From: Bog-756 sp963699345
GTDB lineage: Bacteria > Actinomycetota > Acidimicrobiia > Acidimicrobiales > RAAP-2
DNA: 64,000 nt
Direction: 5' to 3'
NCBI GenBank assembly: GCA_963699345.1
Contig: CAVOTL010000005.1
Coordinates: 806,001 to 870,000, forward strand
The notes under the pieces are model-generated. The model saw nothing but the letters and a program-made list of their open reading frames with translations. It did not search any database and had not been told where the DNA came from. This document shows, piece after piece, positions 1 through 9,008 of the stretch (position 1 is its first letter; each line of letters begins with the position of its first letter). Position numbers and translations under genes: made by a program.

Positions 1-1
1 C

Positions 2-241
2 CTCGGTGGCATCCGGGTCATCAAGGAGTTCGGCCTCGGCCTGGCCGGCGGGATCCTCATCGACGCGGTGGTCATCCGCATGGCCGTGGTGCCCTCGGTC
101 ATGATCCTGCTCGGGAAGTCCAACTGGTGGTTCCCGAAGTGGCTCCAGTGGCTCCCCCACGTGACCGTCGACCCCGAAGCCCCGACCGGACAGCCGACCG
201 TCACCCCTCCCCCGGCGGCCGAGGAACCCGTCCCGGTCTGA
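2..241 (+). CDS. MMPL/RND-family transporter, C-terminal end (partial)
   Basis: Only the last 79 codons are in the window; the gene begins upstream. The visible part holds the final membrane helix of an MMPL-type transporter (residues GILIDAVVIRMAVVPSVM, where the 'D-x-x-x-x-R' pattern in the last helix pair is typical of MmpL proteins), followed by a short amphipathic WWFPKWLQWLP segment and a Pro-rich cytoplasmic tail ending at TGA. MMPL proteins export lipids or drugs across the cytoplasmic membrane using proton motive force. The substrate cannot be told from this fragment. A GC-rich hairpin follows the stop directly. Confidence 0.8.
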   Translation, partial: LGGIRVIKEFGLGLAGGILIDAVVIRMAVVPSVMILLGKSNWWFPKWLQWLPHVTVDPEAPTGQPTVTPPPAAEEPVPV

Positions 242-247
242 GCCGTC

Positions 248-296
248 GGCCGGTCCCGACCGGCCCGCCGCCGAGGACCGCCCGCGGATCGCGGGC
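248..296 (+). terminator. Two GC-rich hairpins after the MMPL gene
   Basis: Two perfect 7-bp stems follow the MMPL stop codon: 248-254 pairs with 259-265 (GGCCGGT/ACCGGCC, 4-nt loop) and 280-286 pairs with 290-296 (GCCCGCG/CGCGGGC, 3-nt loop). There is no U-tract, so termination is inferred from position and stem strength only. Confidence 0.4.
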
Positions 297-362
297 CCGC
301 ACGCCTCCGGGGATCCCGGTGTAAGTTCGGTGCCGCAACCATCACGTCCCAGGGGGTTCTCC

Positions 363-1808
363 ATGTCCGACTTCGTCATGACCATCGGTGGGGAGACGGT
401 GCCCGCCGCCGACTCGTTCGGGGTGGTGAACCCGGCCAACGGCGAGGTGTTCGCCCACGCCCCCGAGTGCACCCGGGACCAGCTCGACGCGGCCTTCGAC
501 TCCGCCGCCAAGGCCCAGCGGGACTGGAAGCTCGACGCCGACGCCCGACGGGAGACGCTGCTCGGGGTGGCCGACGTGCTGTTCGCCTCGGCCGAGGAGC
601 TGGCCCCCGTCCTGACCGCCGAGCAGGGCAAGCCCTTGGACCAGGCCACGATGGAGATCTTCGCCTCCGGTATGTGGTGCCAGTACTTCGCCAAGCTCGA
701 GACACCGCCCCAGGTGATCCAGGACGACGCCGAGGCCTATGTCGAGGTGGTCCGCCGTCCCATCGGCGTCGTGGCCGCCATCACCCCGTGGAACTTCCCG
801 GTGCTGCTGGGCTTCTGGAAGATCGCCCCGGCCCTCATGGCCGGGAACACCCTGGTGCTGAAGCCGTCCCCCTTCACCCCGCTGTCGACCCTCAAGGCCG
901 TCGAGCTGCTGCGTGACGTGCTTCCCCCGGGCGTCGTCAACGTGGTCAGCGGGGGCGACGCCCTGGGGGCCTGGATGACCGGTCATCCCGTGCCCCGCAA
1001 GGTCAGCTTCACCGGCTCCATCGAGACGGGCAAGAAGGTGGCCATGTCGGCCGCCCCCGACCTCAAGCGGGTCACCCTCGAACTCGGGGGCAACGACCCG
1101 GCCATCGTGCTCGACGACGCCGACCCGGCCGTGGTCAGCCGGGCCATCTTCGCCGCCGCGTTCAACAACAACGGCCAGGTCTGCTCCGCCATCAAGCGGG
1201 TGTACGTGCCCGAGGCGCTGTACGGCGAGGTGCTGGACGGGTTGACCGCCGCGGCGTCCGCCGTCCAGGTGGGCGACGGGGCGGTGGCCGGCACCAAGCT
1301 CGGCCCGGTCAACAACGCCCCCCAGTTCGAACGGGTCAAGGAACTGGTGGCCGACGCGCTCTCCCACGGGGCGACGGCGACCACCGGTGGTGCCGCCCGC
1401 GAAGGCAACGGCTACTTCTTCGAACCGACGATCCTGACCGACATCAGCGACGGGACGCGGATCGTCGACGAGGAGCAGTTCGGTCCGGCACTGCCGGTGA
1501 TCCCGTACCGCAACGTCGACGAGGTCGTCGAGCGGGCCAACGCCACCCACTTCGGGCTCTCGGGCTCCGTGTGGGGCACCGACACCGACCGGGCCGCCGC
1601 CGTGGCCGGCCAGCTGGAGTGCGGCACGGCGTGGATCAACACGCACCTGGCCCTCGGGCCGGCCCAGCCGTTCGGCGGGTTCAAGTGGAGCGGCGTGGGG
1701 GTCGAGAACGGACCGTGGGGACTGTCCGAGTTCACCGAGGTCCAGGCCGTGCACCGCTCGCGCACCGCCGATGGGTTGAACATGGGCACCTCGAGCATCT
1801 TCTCGTAG
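363..1808 (+). CDS. Aldehyde dehydrogenase family protein (NAD(P)+-dependent)
   Basis: This 481-residue protein has the usual length of a class I/II-type aldehyde dehydrogenase, which oxidises an aldehyde to a carboxylate in the cytoplasm. The active-site Glu is about residue 240 in VTLELGGNDP and the nucleophilic Cys is about residue 274 in NNNGQVCSA. The N-terminal cofactor region includes PWNFPV and KPSPFTP. I chose ATG 363 because an AGGGGG ribosome-binding site sits 6-11 nt upstream; the same frame is open further 5' but lacks a better start. The gene stands alone, with an intergenic stretch of about 210 bp before the MarR operon. The substrate is not predictable; a succinate-semialdehyde or aromatic/aliphatic aldehyde role is possible. 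Confidence 0.9.
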   Translation: MSDFVMTIGGETVPAADSFGVVNPANGEVFAHAPECTRDQLDAAFDSAAKAQRDWKLDADARRETLLGVADVLFASAEELAPVLTAEQGKPLDQATMEIFASGMWCQYFAKLETPPQVIQDDAEAYVEVVRRPIGVVAAITPWNFPVLLGFWKIAPALMAGNTLVLKPSPFTPLSTLKAVELLRDVLPPGVVNVVSGGDALGAWMTGHPVPRKVSFTGSIETGKKVAMSAAPDLKRVTLELGGNDPAIVLDDADPAVVSRAIFAAAFNNNGQVCSAIKRVYVPEALYGEVLDGLTAAASAVQVGDGAVAGTKLGPVNNAPQFERVKELVADALSHGATATTGGAAREGNGYFFEPTILTDISDGTRIVDEEQFGPALPVIPYRNVDEVVERANATHFGLSGSVWGTDTDRAAAVAGQLECGTAWINTHLALGPAQPFGGFKWSGVGVENGPWGLSEFTEVQAVHRSRTADGLNMGTSSIFS

Positions 1809-2006
1809 GGGTGCCGGGCGGCCCGAGGGCGGCCCGATCCACGGTCGGCGTCACCCCCGGTGCGTCCCGCCACGCCGGTAGGCGTGCCGCGTCGACGCCC
1901 ACCGGCCGCCCGACGCAGCCGTGAGCGAGACCGGGATGCCGTATTCCGGGTCGGCTCCGGGATTCCGGTGGTGTCCGGGTCGTGTCCGAAGGCCGGCACT
2001 CATTCG

Positions 2007-2019
2007 ATAGTCTAACTAT
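2007..2019. promoter_or_regulatory. Candidate MarR operator overlapping a leaderless -10 box
   Basis: The sequence ATAGT-CTA-ACTAT has perfect 5-bp arms and ends on the base before the GTG start of the MarR gene. It contains TAGTCT (2008-2013), a plausible -10 element lying 6 nt before GTG 2020, which would make the transcript leaderless. No Shine-Dalgarno sequence is visible. A regulator bound here would block its own promoter. Inferred from sequence only. Confidence 0.4.
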
Positions 2020-2490
2020 GTGACCCCCGAACCAATTCCGTCCGTCGTCGCCATCGACAGTGGCCGTCGCTCGCTCGGCCGTACCGCCGCCTGGCTGGCC
2101 AAGCAGGTGGAGATCGGGCTCGGCACGGTCGACCTCTCGGTCTCCCAGTACCGGATCCTGAGCCTCCTGGACGAGTCGGCGGCCGCCTCCTCCCACCTGG
2201 CCGAGCGACTGGCCGTCCGCCCACCCACCATCACCGCGGTGGTCGACGGCCTGGTGGCCCGGGGCCTGGTGGAACGCCGTCCCGTGGTGGGTGACCGGCG
2301 CCGCGTCGACCACGTGCTCACCGCCGAGGGCCATCGGGTGCTGGACGCCGCCGACGCCGCCGTCGAGGCCCGCCTGCGAGGGGTGACCGACGCCATGGAC
2401 GACCCGGACGCCGCGGAGGCGGCGTTCCGCGGACTCGCCGCCTGGCGGACCGCGTTCGTCGCGTACACCCGGGCGCGGTGGGGCCGGTGA
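2020..2490 (+). CDS. MarR-family transcriptional regulator
   Basis: This 156-residue protein matches the MarR fold. There is an N-terminal dimerisation helix, then a winged helix-turn-helix around residues 45-105 with LSVSQYRILSLLDES, LAERLAVRPPTITAVVDGL and the wing basic segment VERRPVVGDRRR. MarR proteins are cytoplasmic dimers that usually repress an adjacent transporter gene and release on ligand binding. The start is GTG 2020; ATG 2018 in another frame is stopped at once. Its stop overlaps the start of the first ABC transporter gene by GTGA, so the three genes form one coupled operon. It most likely controls that exporter through the palindrome that touches its own start codon. Confidence 0.88.
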   Translation: MTPEPIPSVVAIDSGRRSLGRTAAWLAKQVEIGLGTVDLSVSQYRILSLLDESAAASSHLAERLAVRPPTITAVVDGLVARGLVERRPVVGDRRRVDHVLTAEGHRVLDAADAAVEARLRGVTDAMDDPDAAEAAFRGLAAWRTAFVAYTRARWGR

Positions 2491-4442
2491 AGATGCTCAC
2501 GCTCCGGCCCACCCCGACGGGCCCACCCGAGACGGGGACCGAGTTCGTCCCCATCGCCGAGGAGGCCCGCAACGAGGCGCCCCCGGCCGGTATCGACCCG
2601 GACAAGTCCCTCAGCTGGCTGCGGCGGGCCCTGCCGATCATGCGGGCCCACAAGGGCATCTTCATCACGTCGCTGACGCTCTCGTTCTTCGGCCTCATCC
2701 TGCAGGTCACCATCCCGCTGCTGTTGAACAAGGCGATCACCAACTCGATCGAGGAGCACGTGGTGCCCCTCAGCCACTACGTGTGGTGGATCGTGGGGCT
2801 CGGACTGCTCAGCGGGGTCTTCGGCTACATCGCCCGGCTGTTCCTCTTCGAGACGGCGTACGACATCGAGTACGACCTCCGGAACATCATCTACGAGCAC
2901 CTCACCAAGATGTCGTTCTCGTTCTACGACCGCGTCCAGTCGGGCCAGCTCATCTCCCGGGCCAACTCCGACATCCGCTCGGTCCAGATGTACATGACGT
3001 TCGCACCGCTGATCCTCGTGCAGTGCTCGATGGCCGTCATCGCCTTCTGCGTGATGCTCACCATCAACGTGCCGCTGGCGCTCGTGGCCATGGCCACCAT
3101 GCCGCTGGTCTACTGGACCGGGGTGCGCATGCGGAAGTCCATGTTCCCGGTGTCGTGGATCATCCAGGCCCGCCTGGCCGACGTGGCCACCATCGTCGAC
3201 GAGAACGTGAACGGCGTCCGGGTGGTCAAGTCCTTCGCCGCCGAGGAGCAGCAGCTGCGGTCCCTGGCCGGTGCGGCCGACAAGCTCCAGTGGGGCTACA
3301 TCAAAGACGCCGACCTCCGGGCACGGTTCACCCCCATGGTGCAGAACCTCCCGCAGGTGGGCCTGGCCCTGGTGCTCCTGTTCGGGGGCTACATGGTCAT
3401 CCACGGAAGTCTGAACGTGGGCGCCATCCTGACCTTCAACCTCTACCTGCTCATGCTCCAGGCACCGTTCATGATGCTCGGGATGCTGATCATGATGGGC
3501 CAGCGGGCCGCCGCCTCGGCCGAGCGGATCTACGAGATCCTGGACGAGCAGCCCACCATCACCGACTCGCCCGACGCCGTCGACCTGGTCGACTGCACCG
3601 GCGACGTCCGCTTCCGCCATGTGGACTTCGCCTATGCGGAGGACGCCGAGCAGCTGGTCCTGGCCGACTTCGATCTCCACGTACCGCCCGGGCAGACCGT
3701 GGCCATCGTGGGTCGGACCGGCTCGGGCAAGTCGACGGTGGCCCGTCTCCTCACCCGCTTCTACGACGTCCGGCACGGCTCGGTGGAGTTGGACGGGCAC
3801 GACGTCCGCGACCTGACCCTGGCCAGCCTGCGGGCCAACGTGGGGGTCGTCCTGGACGAGCCCTTCCTCTTCTCGATGTCGGTCCACGACAACATCGCCT
3901 ACGGCAAGCCCTCGGCCACCCGCGACGAGGTGGTGGCCGCGGCGAGGGCCGCCGGGGCCGACGAGTTCATCTCCCATCTGGCCGAGGGGTACGACGCCAT
4001 CGTCGGCGAGCGTGGCTACACGCTGTCGGGCGGCCAACGCCAGCGCATCGCCATCGCCCGCACCCTGCTGGTCAATCCCCCGGTCATGGTGCTCGACGAC
4101 GCCACCAGCGCCATCGACGTCCAGGTGGAGCAGACCATCCACGCCGGGCTCAAGGTCCAGATGGAGGGCCGGACCACCCTGATCATCGCCCACCGCCTGT
4201 CGACCATCTCGCTGGCCGACCGGGTGGTCCTGCTGGATCAGCACAAGGTGGTGGCCGACGGCACCCATGCCGAACTGCTGGCCACCACCCCTCTCTACGC
4301 CGAGGTGCTGGCCCAGGCGGCCGAGTTCGAGGCCGAGGACGGCGGGGAGCCCGAAGCCGACGGTGAGGACGGCAACGACCGGGCGACCGGCGACACGCCG
4401 CTCGGGGCCATGCTCGACGCCGTCCGGGGAGGTGCCCGATGA
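2487..4442 (+). CDS. ABC exporter half-transporter, subunit with degenerate nucleotide site
   Basis: A 651-residue type IV (exporter-fold) ABC half-transporter: six membrane helices in residues about 50-330, then an ATPase domain. Walker A is GRTGSGKST at about 409-417 and the signature is LSGGQRQRIAIAR. Two key positions deviate: the Walker B motif is LDDATS, with Asp at about 538 replacing the catalytic Glu, and the Q-loop reads VLDEPF, with Asp at about 457 where Gln is normal. These changes fit the non-hydrolysing site of a heterodimer. GTG 2487 overlaps the MarR stop as GTGA; GTG 2478 and ATG 2493 are alternatives. It overlaps the partner gene by ATGA. Likely role is drug or lipid export under MarR control. 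Confidence 0.92.
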   Translation: MKMLTLRPTPTGPPETGTEFVPIAEEARNEAPPAGIDPDKSLSWLRRALPIMRAHKGIFITSLTLSFFGLILQVTIPLLLNKAITNSIEEHVVPLSHYVWWIVGLGLLSGVFGYIARLFLFETAYDIEYDLRNIIYEHLTKMSFSFYDRVQSGQLISRANSDIRSVQMYMTFAPLILVQCSMAVIAFCVMLTINVPLALVAMATMPLVYWTGVRMRKSMFPVSWIIQARLADVATIVDENVNGVRVVKSFAAEEQQLRSLAGAADKLQWGYIKDADLRARFTPMVQNLPQVGLALVLLFGGYMVIHGSLNVGAILTFNLYLLMLQAPFMMLGMLIMMGQRAAASAERIYEILDEQPTITDSPDAVDLVDCTGDVRFRHVDFAYAEDAEQLVLADFDLHVPPGQTVAIVGRTGSGKSTVARLLTRFYDVRHGSVELDGHDVRDLTLASLRANVGVVLDEPFLFSMSVHDNIAYGKPSATRDEVVAAARAAGADEFISHLAEGYDAIVGERGYTLSGGQRQRIAIARTLLVNPPVMVLDDATSAIDVQVEQTIHAGLKVQMEGRTTLIIAHRLSTISLADRVVLLDQHKVVADGTHAELLATTPLYAEVLAQAAEFEAEDGGEPEADGEDGNDRATGDTPLGAMLDAVRGGAR

Positions 4443-6418
4443 CGTGGGGCGGAGGCATGGGCGGCGGGGGGCTGGGCGGCGCCCCGGGCGGCTTCGGCCG
4501 GCCCGCCGCACCCGGGCTGCCGTTCGCCGGGATCCCCACGGAGCTGCAGGCCGGTGTCGACCGGCTGGTGGCCACCGAACCCGAGTACGAGACCCCCACG
4601 CTCCGGTTCGACCAGAACGCCGACGAGGCCGAGCTCAAGCGGCTCACCCTGTGGAGCCTGCTCACCAAGTACCCGGGCATGCTCGTGTTGGCCGGACTCC
4701 TGGTCGTGGTCATCTCCGTGGCCGGCCAGGTCGGACCCAAGTTGGTCGAGTACGCCATCGACAACGGCATGGGTGGGTCACCGGGGCCGAACCACCTCGA
4801 CTTCGCCGTGGTGGTGGCCATGGCCGTCGCCTATCTGGTGTTCATCGGCATCACGGCCCTGGCCCAGCGCTTCCAGGTCCAGGTCACCGGACGCCTGGCC
4901 GCCTGGGTGATGAACGACCTGCGGGTCAAGGTCTTCGCCCACCTCCAGCGCCTGTCCCTCGGCTTCTTCACCGAGGAGAAGGCCGGCGTGGTCATGAGCC
5001 GGATGACCAGCGACATCGAGAACCTCCAGCAGCTGCTGCAGGACGGGCTGTCCCAGCTGGCCATCCAGGCCCTCACCATGGTGGTGATCACGATCATCCT
5101 CTTCACCACCAACGTCCTCCTGGCCTTCATCACCGTCGTGCTGATCGTGCCCGCGCTGGTCGGCGCCTCGATCTGGTTCAAGCGGGCCTCCGAGCGGGGG
5201 TACGACGCGGTGCGCGACGGCATCGCCAACGTGCTGGCCGACCTGTCCGAGAGCCTGCACGGCGTCCGGATCGTGACGGCGCACAACCGCCAGCGCCACA
5301 ACGTGATCCACCACCGCAACGTGGTGGGCGACTACCGGGACGCCAACAACTACACGGCGCACGTCAACGCCGTCTACGGCCCGGGCACCCAGATGCTGGG
5401 CATCCTCGGCCAGGCCGTGATGTTGGCCATCGGCGGGACGATGGTCGCCGAGCACAAGCTCAGCATCGGCGGCCTCGTCGCCTTCTTCCTCTACCTCAAC
5501 CGGTTCTTCCAGCCGATCCAGCTGCTGGTCCAGCAGTACAACACGTACCAGCAGGGTCAGGCATCGGTCACCAAGCTGCGGGACCTGTGCGACACCGAGC
5601 CCGAGGTCACCGAAGCTCCCGATGCCATCGTCCTGCCCCCCATCGAGGGGGCGATCGCCTTCGAGCACGTCTCCTTCGAGTACCTCCCGGGTCGGCCCGT
5701 CCTGACCGACGTTGACCTGGCCGTCGCCCCGGGGGAGACCGTGGCCTTCGTCGGGCCCACGGGGGCCGGGAAGTCGACCATGGCCAAGCTCGTCACCCGC
5801 TTCTACGACCCGACCGACGGCCGGGTGGCCATCGACGGCCACGACCTGCGCGACGTCACCATGCGGTCGCTCCGCAGCCAGCTCGGTGTCGTTCCCCAGG
5901 AGCCGTTCCTCTTCGCCGGGACGATCGGCGACAACATCGCCTTCGCCCGCCCCGAGGCCTCGGACGACGAGATCCACGAGGCGGTGGAGCGGGTCGGACT
6001 CACCGACGTCATCGACCGCATGCCCCAGGGACTCGACACCGTGGTCCACGAACGGGGCCAGACCCTGTCCTCGGGCGAGCGCCAGCTCATCGCTCTGGCC
6101 CGGGCCTTCCTGGCCCATCCCCGGGTCCTGGTCCTCGACGAGGCGACCTCCAACCTCGACCTCCAGTCGGAGACGAAGATCGAGGCGGCCCTCGACGTCC
6201 TGCTCGAGAACAGGACGGCCATCCTCATCGCCCACCGGCTGTCGACCGCCATGCGGGCCGACCGGATCGCGGTGGTCGACGACGGGCGGATCATCGAGGT
6301 CGGGAGCCACGCCGAGCTGGTGGCCCGGGGCGGCCGCTACGCCGAGATGTACGACACGTGGGTGAGCCAGGCCGAGGCGGCCGACCACGGCCCGGAGGTC
6401 GGCGTCACCACCCCCTGA
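4439..6418 (+). CDS. ABC exporter half-transporter, catalytic partner subunit
   Basis: This 659-residue partner has a Gly-rich N-terminus, about 110 residues before the first helices, six membrane helices and an ATPase domain. Walker A is GPTGAGKST at about 439-447, the Q-loop is canonical (VVPQEPFLF), and Walker B is LDEATS with the catalytic Glu at about 568. The signature motif is LSSGERQL at about 543 instead of LSGGQ. In a head-to-tail dimer, this altered signature pairs with the LDDATS site of the upstream subunit, so both defects fall in the same composite site while the other site is intact. It starts with ATG overlapping the upstream stop (ATGA). It is the last gene of the MarR operon. 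Confidence 0.93.
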   Translation: MTWGGGMGGGGLGGAPGGFGRPAAPGLPFAGIPTELQAGVDRLVATEPEYETPTLRFDQNADEAELKRLTLWSLLTKYPGMLVLAGLLVVVISVAGQVGPKLVEYAIDNGMGGSPGPNHLDFAVVVAMAVAYLVFIGITALAQRFQVQVTGRLAAWVMNDLRVKVFAHLQRLSLGFFTEEKAGVVMSRMTSDIENLQQLLQDGLSQLAIQALTMVVITIILFTTNVLLAFITVVLIVPALVGASIWFKRASERGYDAVRDGIANVLADLSESLHGVRIVTAHNRQRHNVIHHRNVVGDYRDANNYTAHVNAVYGPGTQMLGILGQAVMLAIGGTMVAEHKLSIGGLVAFFLYLNRFFQPIQLLVQQYNTYQQGQASVTKLRDLCDTEPEVTEAPDAIVLPPIEGAIAFEHVSFEYLPGRPVLTDVDLAVAPGETVAFVGPTGAGKSTMAKLVTRFYDPTDGRVAIDGHDLRDVTMRSLRSQLGVVPQEPFLFAGTIGDNIAFARPEASDDEIHEAVERVGLTDVIDRMPQGLDTVVHERGQTLSSGERQLIALARAFLAHPRVLVLDEATSNLDLQSETKIEAALDVLLENRTAILIAHRLSTAMRADRIAVVDDGRIIEVGSHAELVARGGRYAEMYDTWVSQAEAADHGPEVGVTTP

Positions 6419-6542
6419 GTCGGCCGGGCCGGTGGCCCCGATGACGCTCCGGGCCCGGGGCCGCCTGCCGCGCCGAGCCACCTACTGGTACATTTCCGGC
6501 GGCCGCTCATCGGAACCGATGGTGCATGACGGAGGTGTCGAC

Positions 6543-7892
6543 GTGGCGTGCAGACGGAGTGGCGGGGTGGGCGCCGGGCTGGCCCTCGTGCTGGCGCTCG
6601 CCGGGCTGATCCTCGTGCCGGCGCTCGCCGGCCCGGCGGGGCCGGCGGCGGCGGCCACCGCCCCGAGGGTCCTGCGACCCCCGACCGCGTCGGTCGGCCG
6701 CCACCTCGAGCCCGCCGACGTGGCGCCCCTCGACTCGGGTTACTACGAGTCGGTGGACAGTCTCGGCAACGGCACCTATGCGACCGGTGCCGTCTCGAAC
6801 GGCACCCCCGGACCGGCCGACTACCTCGACGCCGACCTCGCCCCGTCCCCCCAGCTCCCGACCGGCGCCAGCGTCGTGGTCCAGCTCCCCGCCGGACAGA
6901 CCATCACGGCGGGATCCGACTACGGATCGGGCTACACGGGACTGGTCTCCATCACCACCGCGTTCGGGTGTGCCAGCAACGGCGCCTTCGAGACGGCCGT
7001 GGTCCAGGTCGACCAGGTGGTGACGGACGGCTCGGGGGACATCACCGCGTTCGCCATCCAGGCGACCTGTCACGCCCCCGGCACCGATCTGCCCTATTCG
7101 TATGTCGCCCTCGCCCTCGGCGTGACCCCGACGAGCCCGCACCGGGGGTATTACACCTACCAGTCCAACGGGCGGATCAGCGCCTTCGGCAACGACGACT
7201 ATCTCCTCTACCTGGGCGACCTCAGTGCCTCCCCCCTCAACGAGCCGATCGTCGGCATGGCCACGACATCCGACGGCGCCGGCTACTGGTTGGTGGCGTC
7301 CGACGGCGGGGTCTTCGCCTACGGCGATGCGGGGTTCTACGGATCGGCCGGGGACATCCGGCTCAACCGACCGATCGTGGGCATGGCGGCCACGGCGGAC
7401 GACAGGGGGTACTGGCTGGTGGCGTCGGACGGCGGGGTCTTCTCGTACGGCGACGCGGCGTTCGAGGGATCGATGGGTGGGTCCCACCTCAACCGTCCCA
7501 TCGTCGGCATGGCGGCCCACCCCGGCGGTGGCTACTGGCTGGTGGCGTCGGACGGGGGGATCTTCTCCTTCGGAGGTGCCCCCTTCTACGGTTCGGCCGG
7601 GAACGTGGAGCTCAACCGGCCGGTGGTGGGCATGGCCCCGACACCGGACGGCGCGGGCTACTGGCTGGTGGCGTCGGACGGGGGGATCTTCACCTACGGC
7701 GACGCGGCGTTCGAGGGTTCGATGGGCGGGTTCCCGCTCGCCCAGCCCGTGGTCGGCATGACGCCCGAACCGGACGGCGGAGGGTACTGGCTGGTGGCCG
7801 ACGACGGGGGCGTCTTCGCCTTCGGAAGCGCCGACTTCTACGGCAGTCTCGGTGACCAGGGCTTCTCGAACATCGCCGGGATGACCACCTGA
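6543..7892 (+). CDS. Secreted propeller-like repeat protein (GYWLVASDGG repeats)
   Basis: A 449-residue exported protein. GTG 6543 is preferred to upstream in-frame starts because GGAGGT lies 6 nt before it and it gives a clean signal peptide (Arg-rich start, hydrophobic core, AAAATA cleavage region). Residues about 40-200 form a unique domain. From about 200 to the end are five clear repeats of about 42-45 residues with the pattern P-x-VGM...GYWLVASDGGVF.YGDA.FYGS, plus one degenerate leading copy. Six units would suit a closed beta-propeller or a beta-solenoid; that is inference. The same repeat family decorates the polysaccharide deacetylase at 56259-57812, so it may serve as a wall- or glycan-binding module. 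No catalytic motif was seen. Confidence 0.78.
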   Translation: MACRRSGGVGAGLALVLALAGLILVPALAGPAGPAAAATAPRVLRPPTASVGRHLEPADVAPLDSGYYESVDSLGNGTYATGAVSNGTPGPADYLDADLAPSPQLPTGASVVVQLPAGQTITAGSDYGSGYTGLVSITTAFGCASNGAFETAVVQVDQVVTDGSGDITAFAIQATCHAPGTDLPYSYVALALGVTPTSPHRGYYTYQSNGRISAFGNDDYLLYLGDLSASPLNEPIVGMATTSDGAGYWLVASDGGVFAYGDAGFYGSAGDIRLNRPIVGMAATADDRGYWLVASDGGVFSYGDAAFEGSMGGSHLNRPIVGMAAHPGGGYWLVASDGGIFSFGGAPFYGSAGNVELNRPVVGMAPTPDGAGYWLVASDGGIFTYGDAAFEGSMGGFPLAQPVVGMTPEPDGGGYWLVADDGGVFAFGSADFYGSLGDQGFSNIAGMTT

Positions 7893-8000
7893 CCGCAGCC
7901 GGCGGCGCCCACCCCGGGTGCCCGGGTCGGACCGGCGCTACGGTGAGCCGCAGTGGTCTCCGTGTCCGGATGGCCCCGGCCGAGTGACGGAGGGTTGGGC

Positions 8001-8306
8001 ATGATCGTGATCTCGGGACGGGCCAGGTTGCACGGGTCGAAGGTCGACGAGGCGCGGCGCGCCGGGTCGACGATGGCTGCCACCAGCCGGGACGAGCCGG
8101 GGTGCATCGAGTACCGGTTCGCCACCGACATCGACGATCCCCTGGTCGTCCACATCTTCGAGCAGTGGGAGTCGGCCGAGGCGCTCGAGGCCCACTTCGC
8201 CACGCCGCACTTCGCGTCGTTCTCGGAGGTTCTGCTCGCCGCCGTGGACGGGCCGGCAGAACTCACCCGCTTCGAGATCTCGTCCGCGGGACCCCTCTTC
8301 GGCTGA
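8001..8306 (+). CDS. Antibiotic biosynthesis monooxygenase (ABM)-fold protein
   Basis: A 101-residue protein with the ABM/dimeric ferredoxin-like pattern: beta strand MIVISGRARL, helix, then EPGCIEYRFATD, FEQWESAEALEAHFATPHF and a C-terminal strand. Members are small cytoplasmic dimers, including quinol monooxygenases (YgiN-like) and haem-degrading enzymes, and many have no known substrate. ATG 8001 is chosen because GGAGGG sits 6-11 nt upstream and translation from it begins exactly with the first expected strand. It is a monocistronic gene between a secreted protein and a membrane methyltransferase. Fold assignment is good; the activity is unknown. Confidence 0.8.
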   Translation: MIVISGRARLHGSKVDEARRAGSTMAATSRDEPGCIEYRFATDIDDPLVVHIFEQWESAEALEAHFATPHFASFSEVLLAAVDGPAELTRFEISSAGPLFG

Positions 8307-8418
8307 ACGGGGACTCCGGACGGAGGGGTCGACGCGGGGCGGCCCTGGGTGCGGACCACGGATCGTCCCGCAGGGACCCGTCCTCGCCTCCGCCCGGTTC
8401 GGTGGAAGGCTGCACCCC

Positions 8419-8967
8419 ATGCAAGAGGTCGATGTCGTCTTCGTCATCGGTTGGGCGGCGTTCTGGATCTACTGGCTCGCCATGGCCTTCACCATGAAGC
8501 GGGGCAGTATCGCCTGGTCGCGGGAGTTCCGGATCCGGCTGCTGCTGGCCGTCGTCGTCCTCGTGCTGCTCCGCGCCGGGATCTTCCGGCACCACGGAAC
8601 CACCACCGATCCGTGGCGGGCCGGGGTCGGGCTCGTGATCTTCGGGCTCGGACTGGGCTTCGCCGTGTGGGCACGCGTGCACATCGGGCGCAACTGGGGC
8701 ACGCCGATGTCCCGCAAGGACGATCCCGAACTGGTGACCAGCGGCCCCTACCAGCTGGTCCGTCACCCGATCTACTCGGGCATCCTGATCGCCGGGATCG
8801 GCACCGCCATCGCCCTGGGCTGGCTGTGGCTGATCGTCGTCGGGCTGGCCGGCGTCTACTTCGTCTACAGCGCGACCGTCGAGGAGCGCTACCTGACCGA
8901 ACAGTTCCCCGACGCCTATCCGGCGTACCGGAGTTCGTCCAAGATGCTGGTCCCGTTCATCTTCTGA
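8419..8967 (+). CDS. Isoprenylcysteine carboxyl methyltransferase (ICMT)-family membrane protein
   Basis: A 182-residue integral membrane protein with about five hydrophobic segments. The C-terminal half carries the ICMT/PEMT signature: GPYQLVRHPIYSGIL at about 112-126, then EERYLTEQFPDAYPAY near 155-172, which together bind S-adenosylmethionine at the membrane face. Bacterial members methylate lipids or small molecules rather than prenylated proteins; the substrate here is unknown. The start ATG 8419 is preceded by GGAAGG. No operon partner is evident; the carbonic anhydrase gene starts 174 bp downstream. Confidence 0.85.
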   Translation: MQEVDVVFVIGWAAFWIYWLAMAFTMKRGSIAWSREFRIRLLLAVVVLVLLRAGIFRHHGTTTDPWRAGVGLVIFGLGLGFAVWARVHIGRNWGTPMSRKDDPELVTSGPYQLVRHPIYSGILIAGIGTAIALGWLWLIVVGLAGVYFVYSATVEERYLTEQFPDAYPAYRSSSKMLVPFIF

Positions 8968-8982
8968 GCCGGCCGGACGCGG

Positions 8983-9008
8983 GCGGAGCGGTCCTGCGGA
9001 GCGGTCCT
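8983..9008. repeat. 13-bp tandem duplication
   Basis: Two perfect adjacent copies of GCGGAGCGGTCCT (8983-8995 and 8996-9008) lie in the intergenic region before the carbonic anhydrase gene. It looks like a slippage product; no function is evident. Confidence 0.6.

Noticed and set aside
342..1754. Long open frame on the strand opposite the aldehyde dehydrogenase
   Set aside because: It is a GC-rich antisense shadow with His/Gly/Arg-rich low-information translation, while the plus-strand frame contains all aldehyde dehydrogenase motifs.
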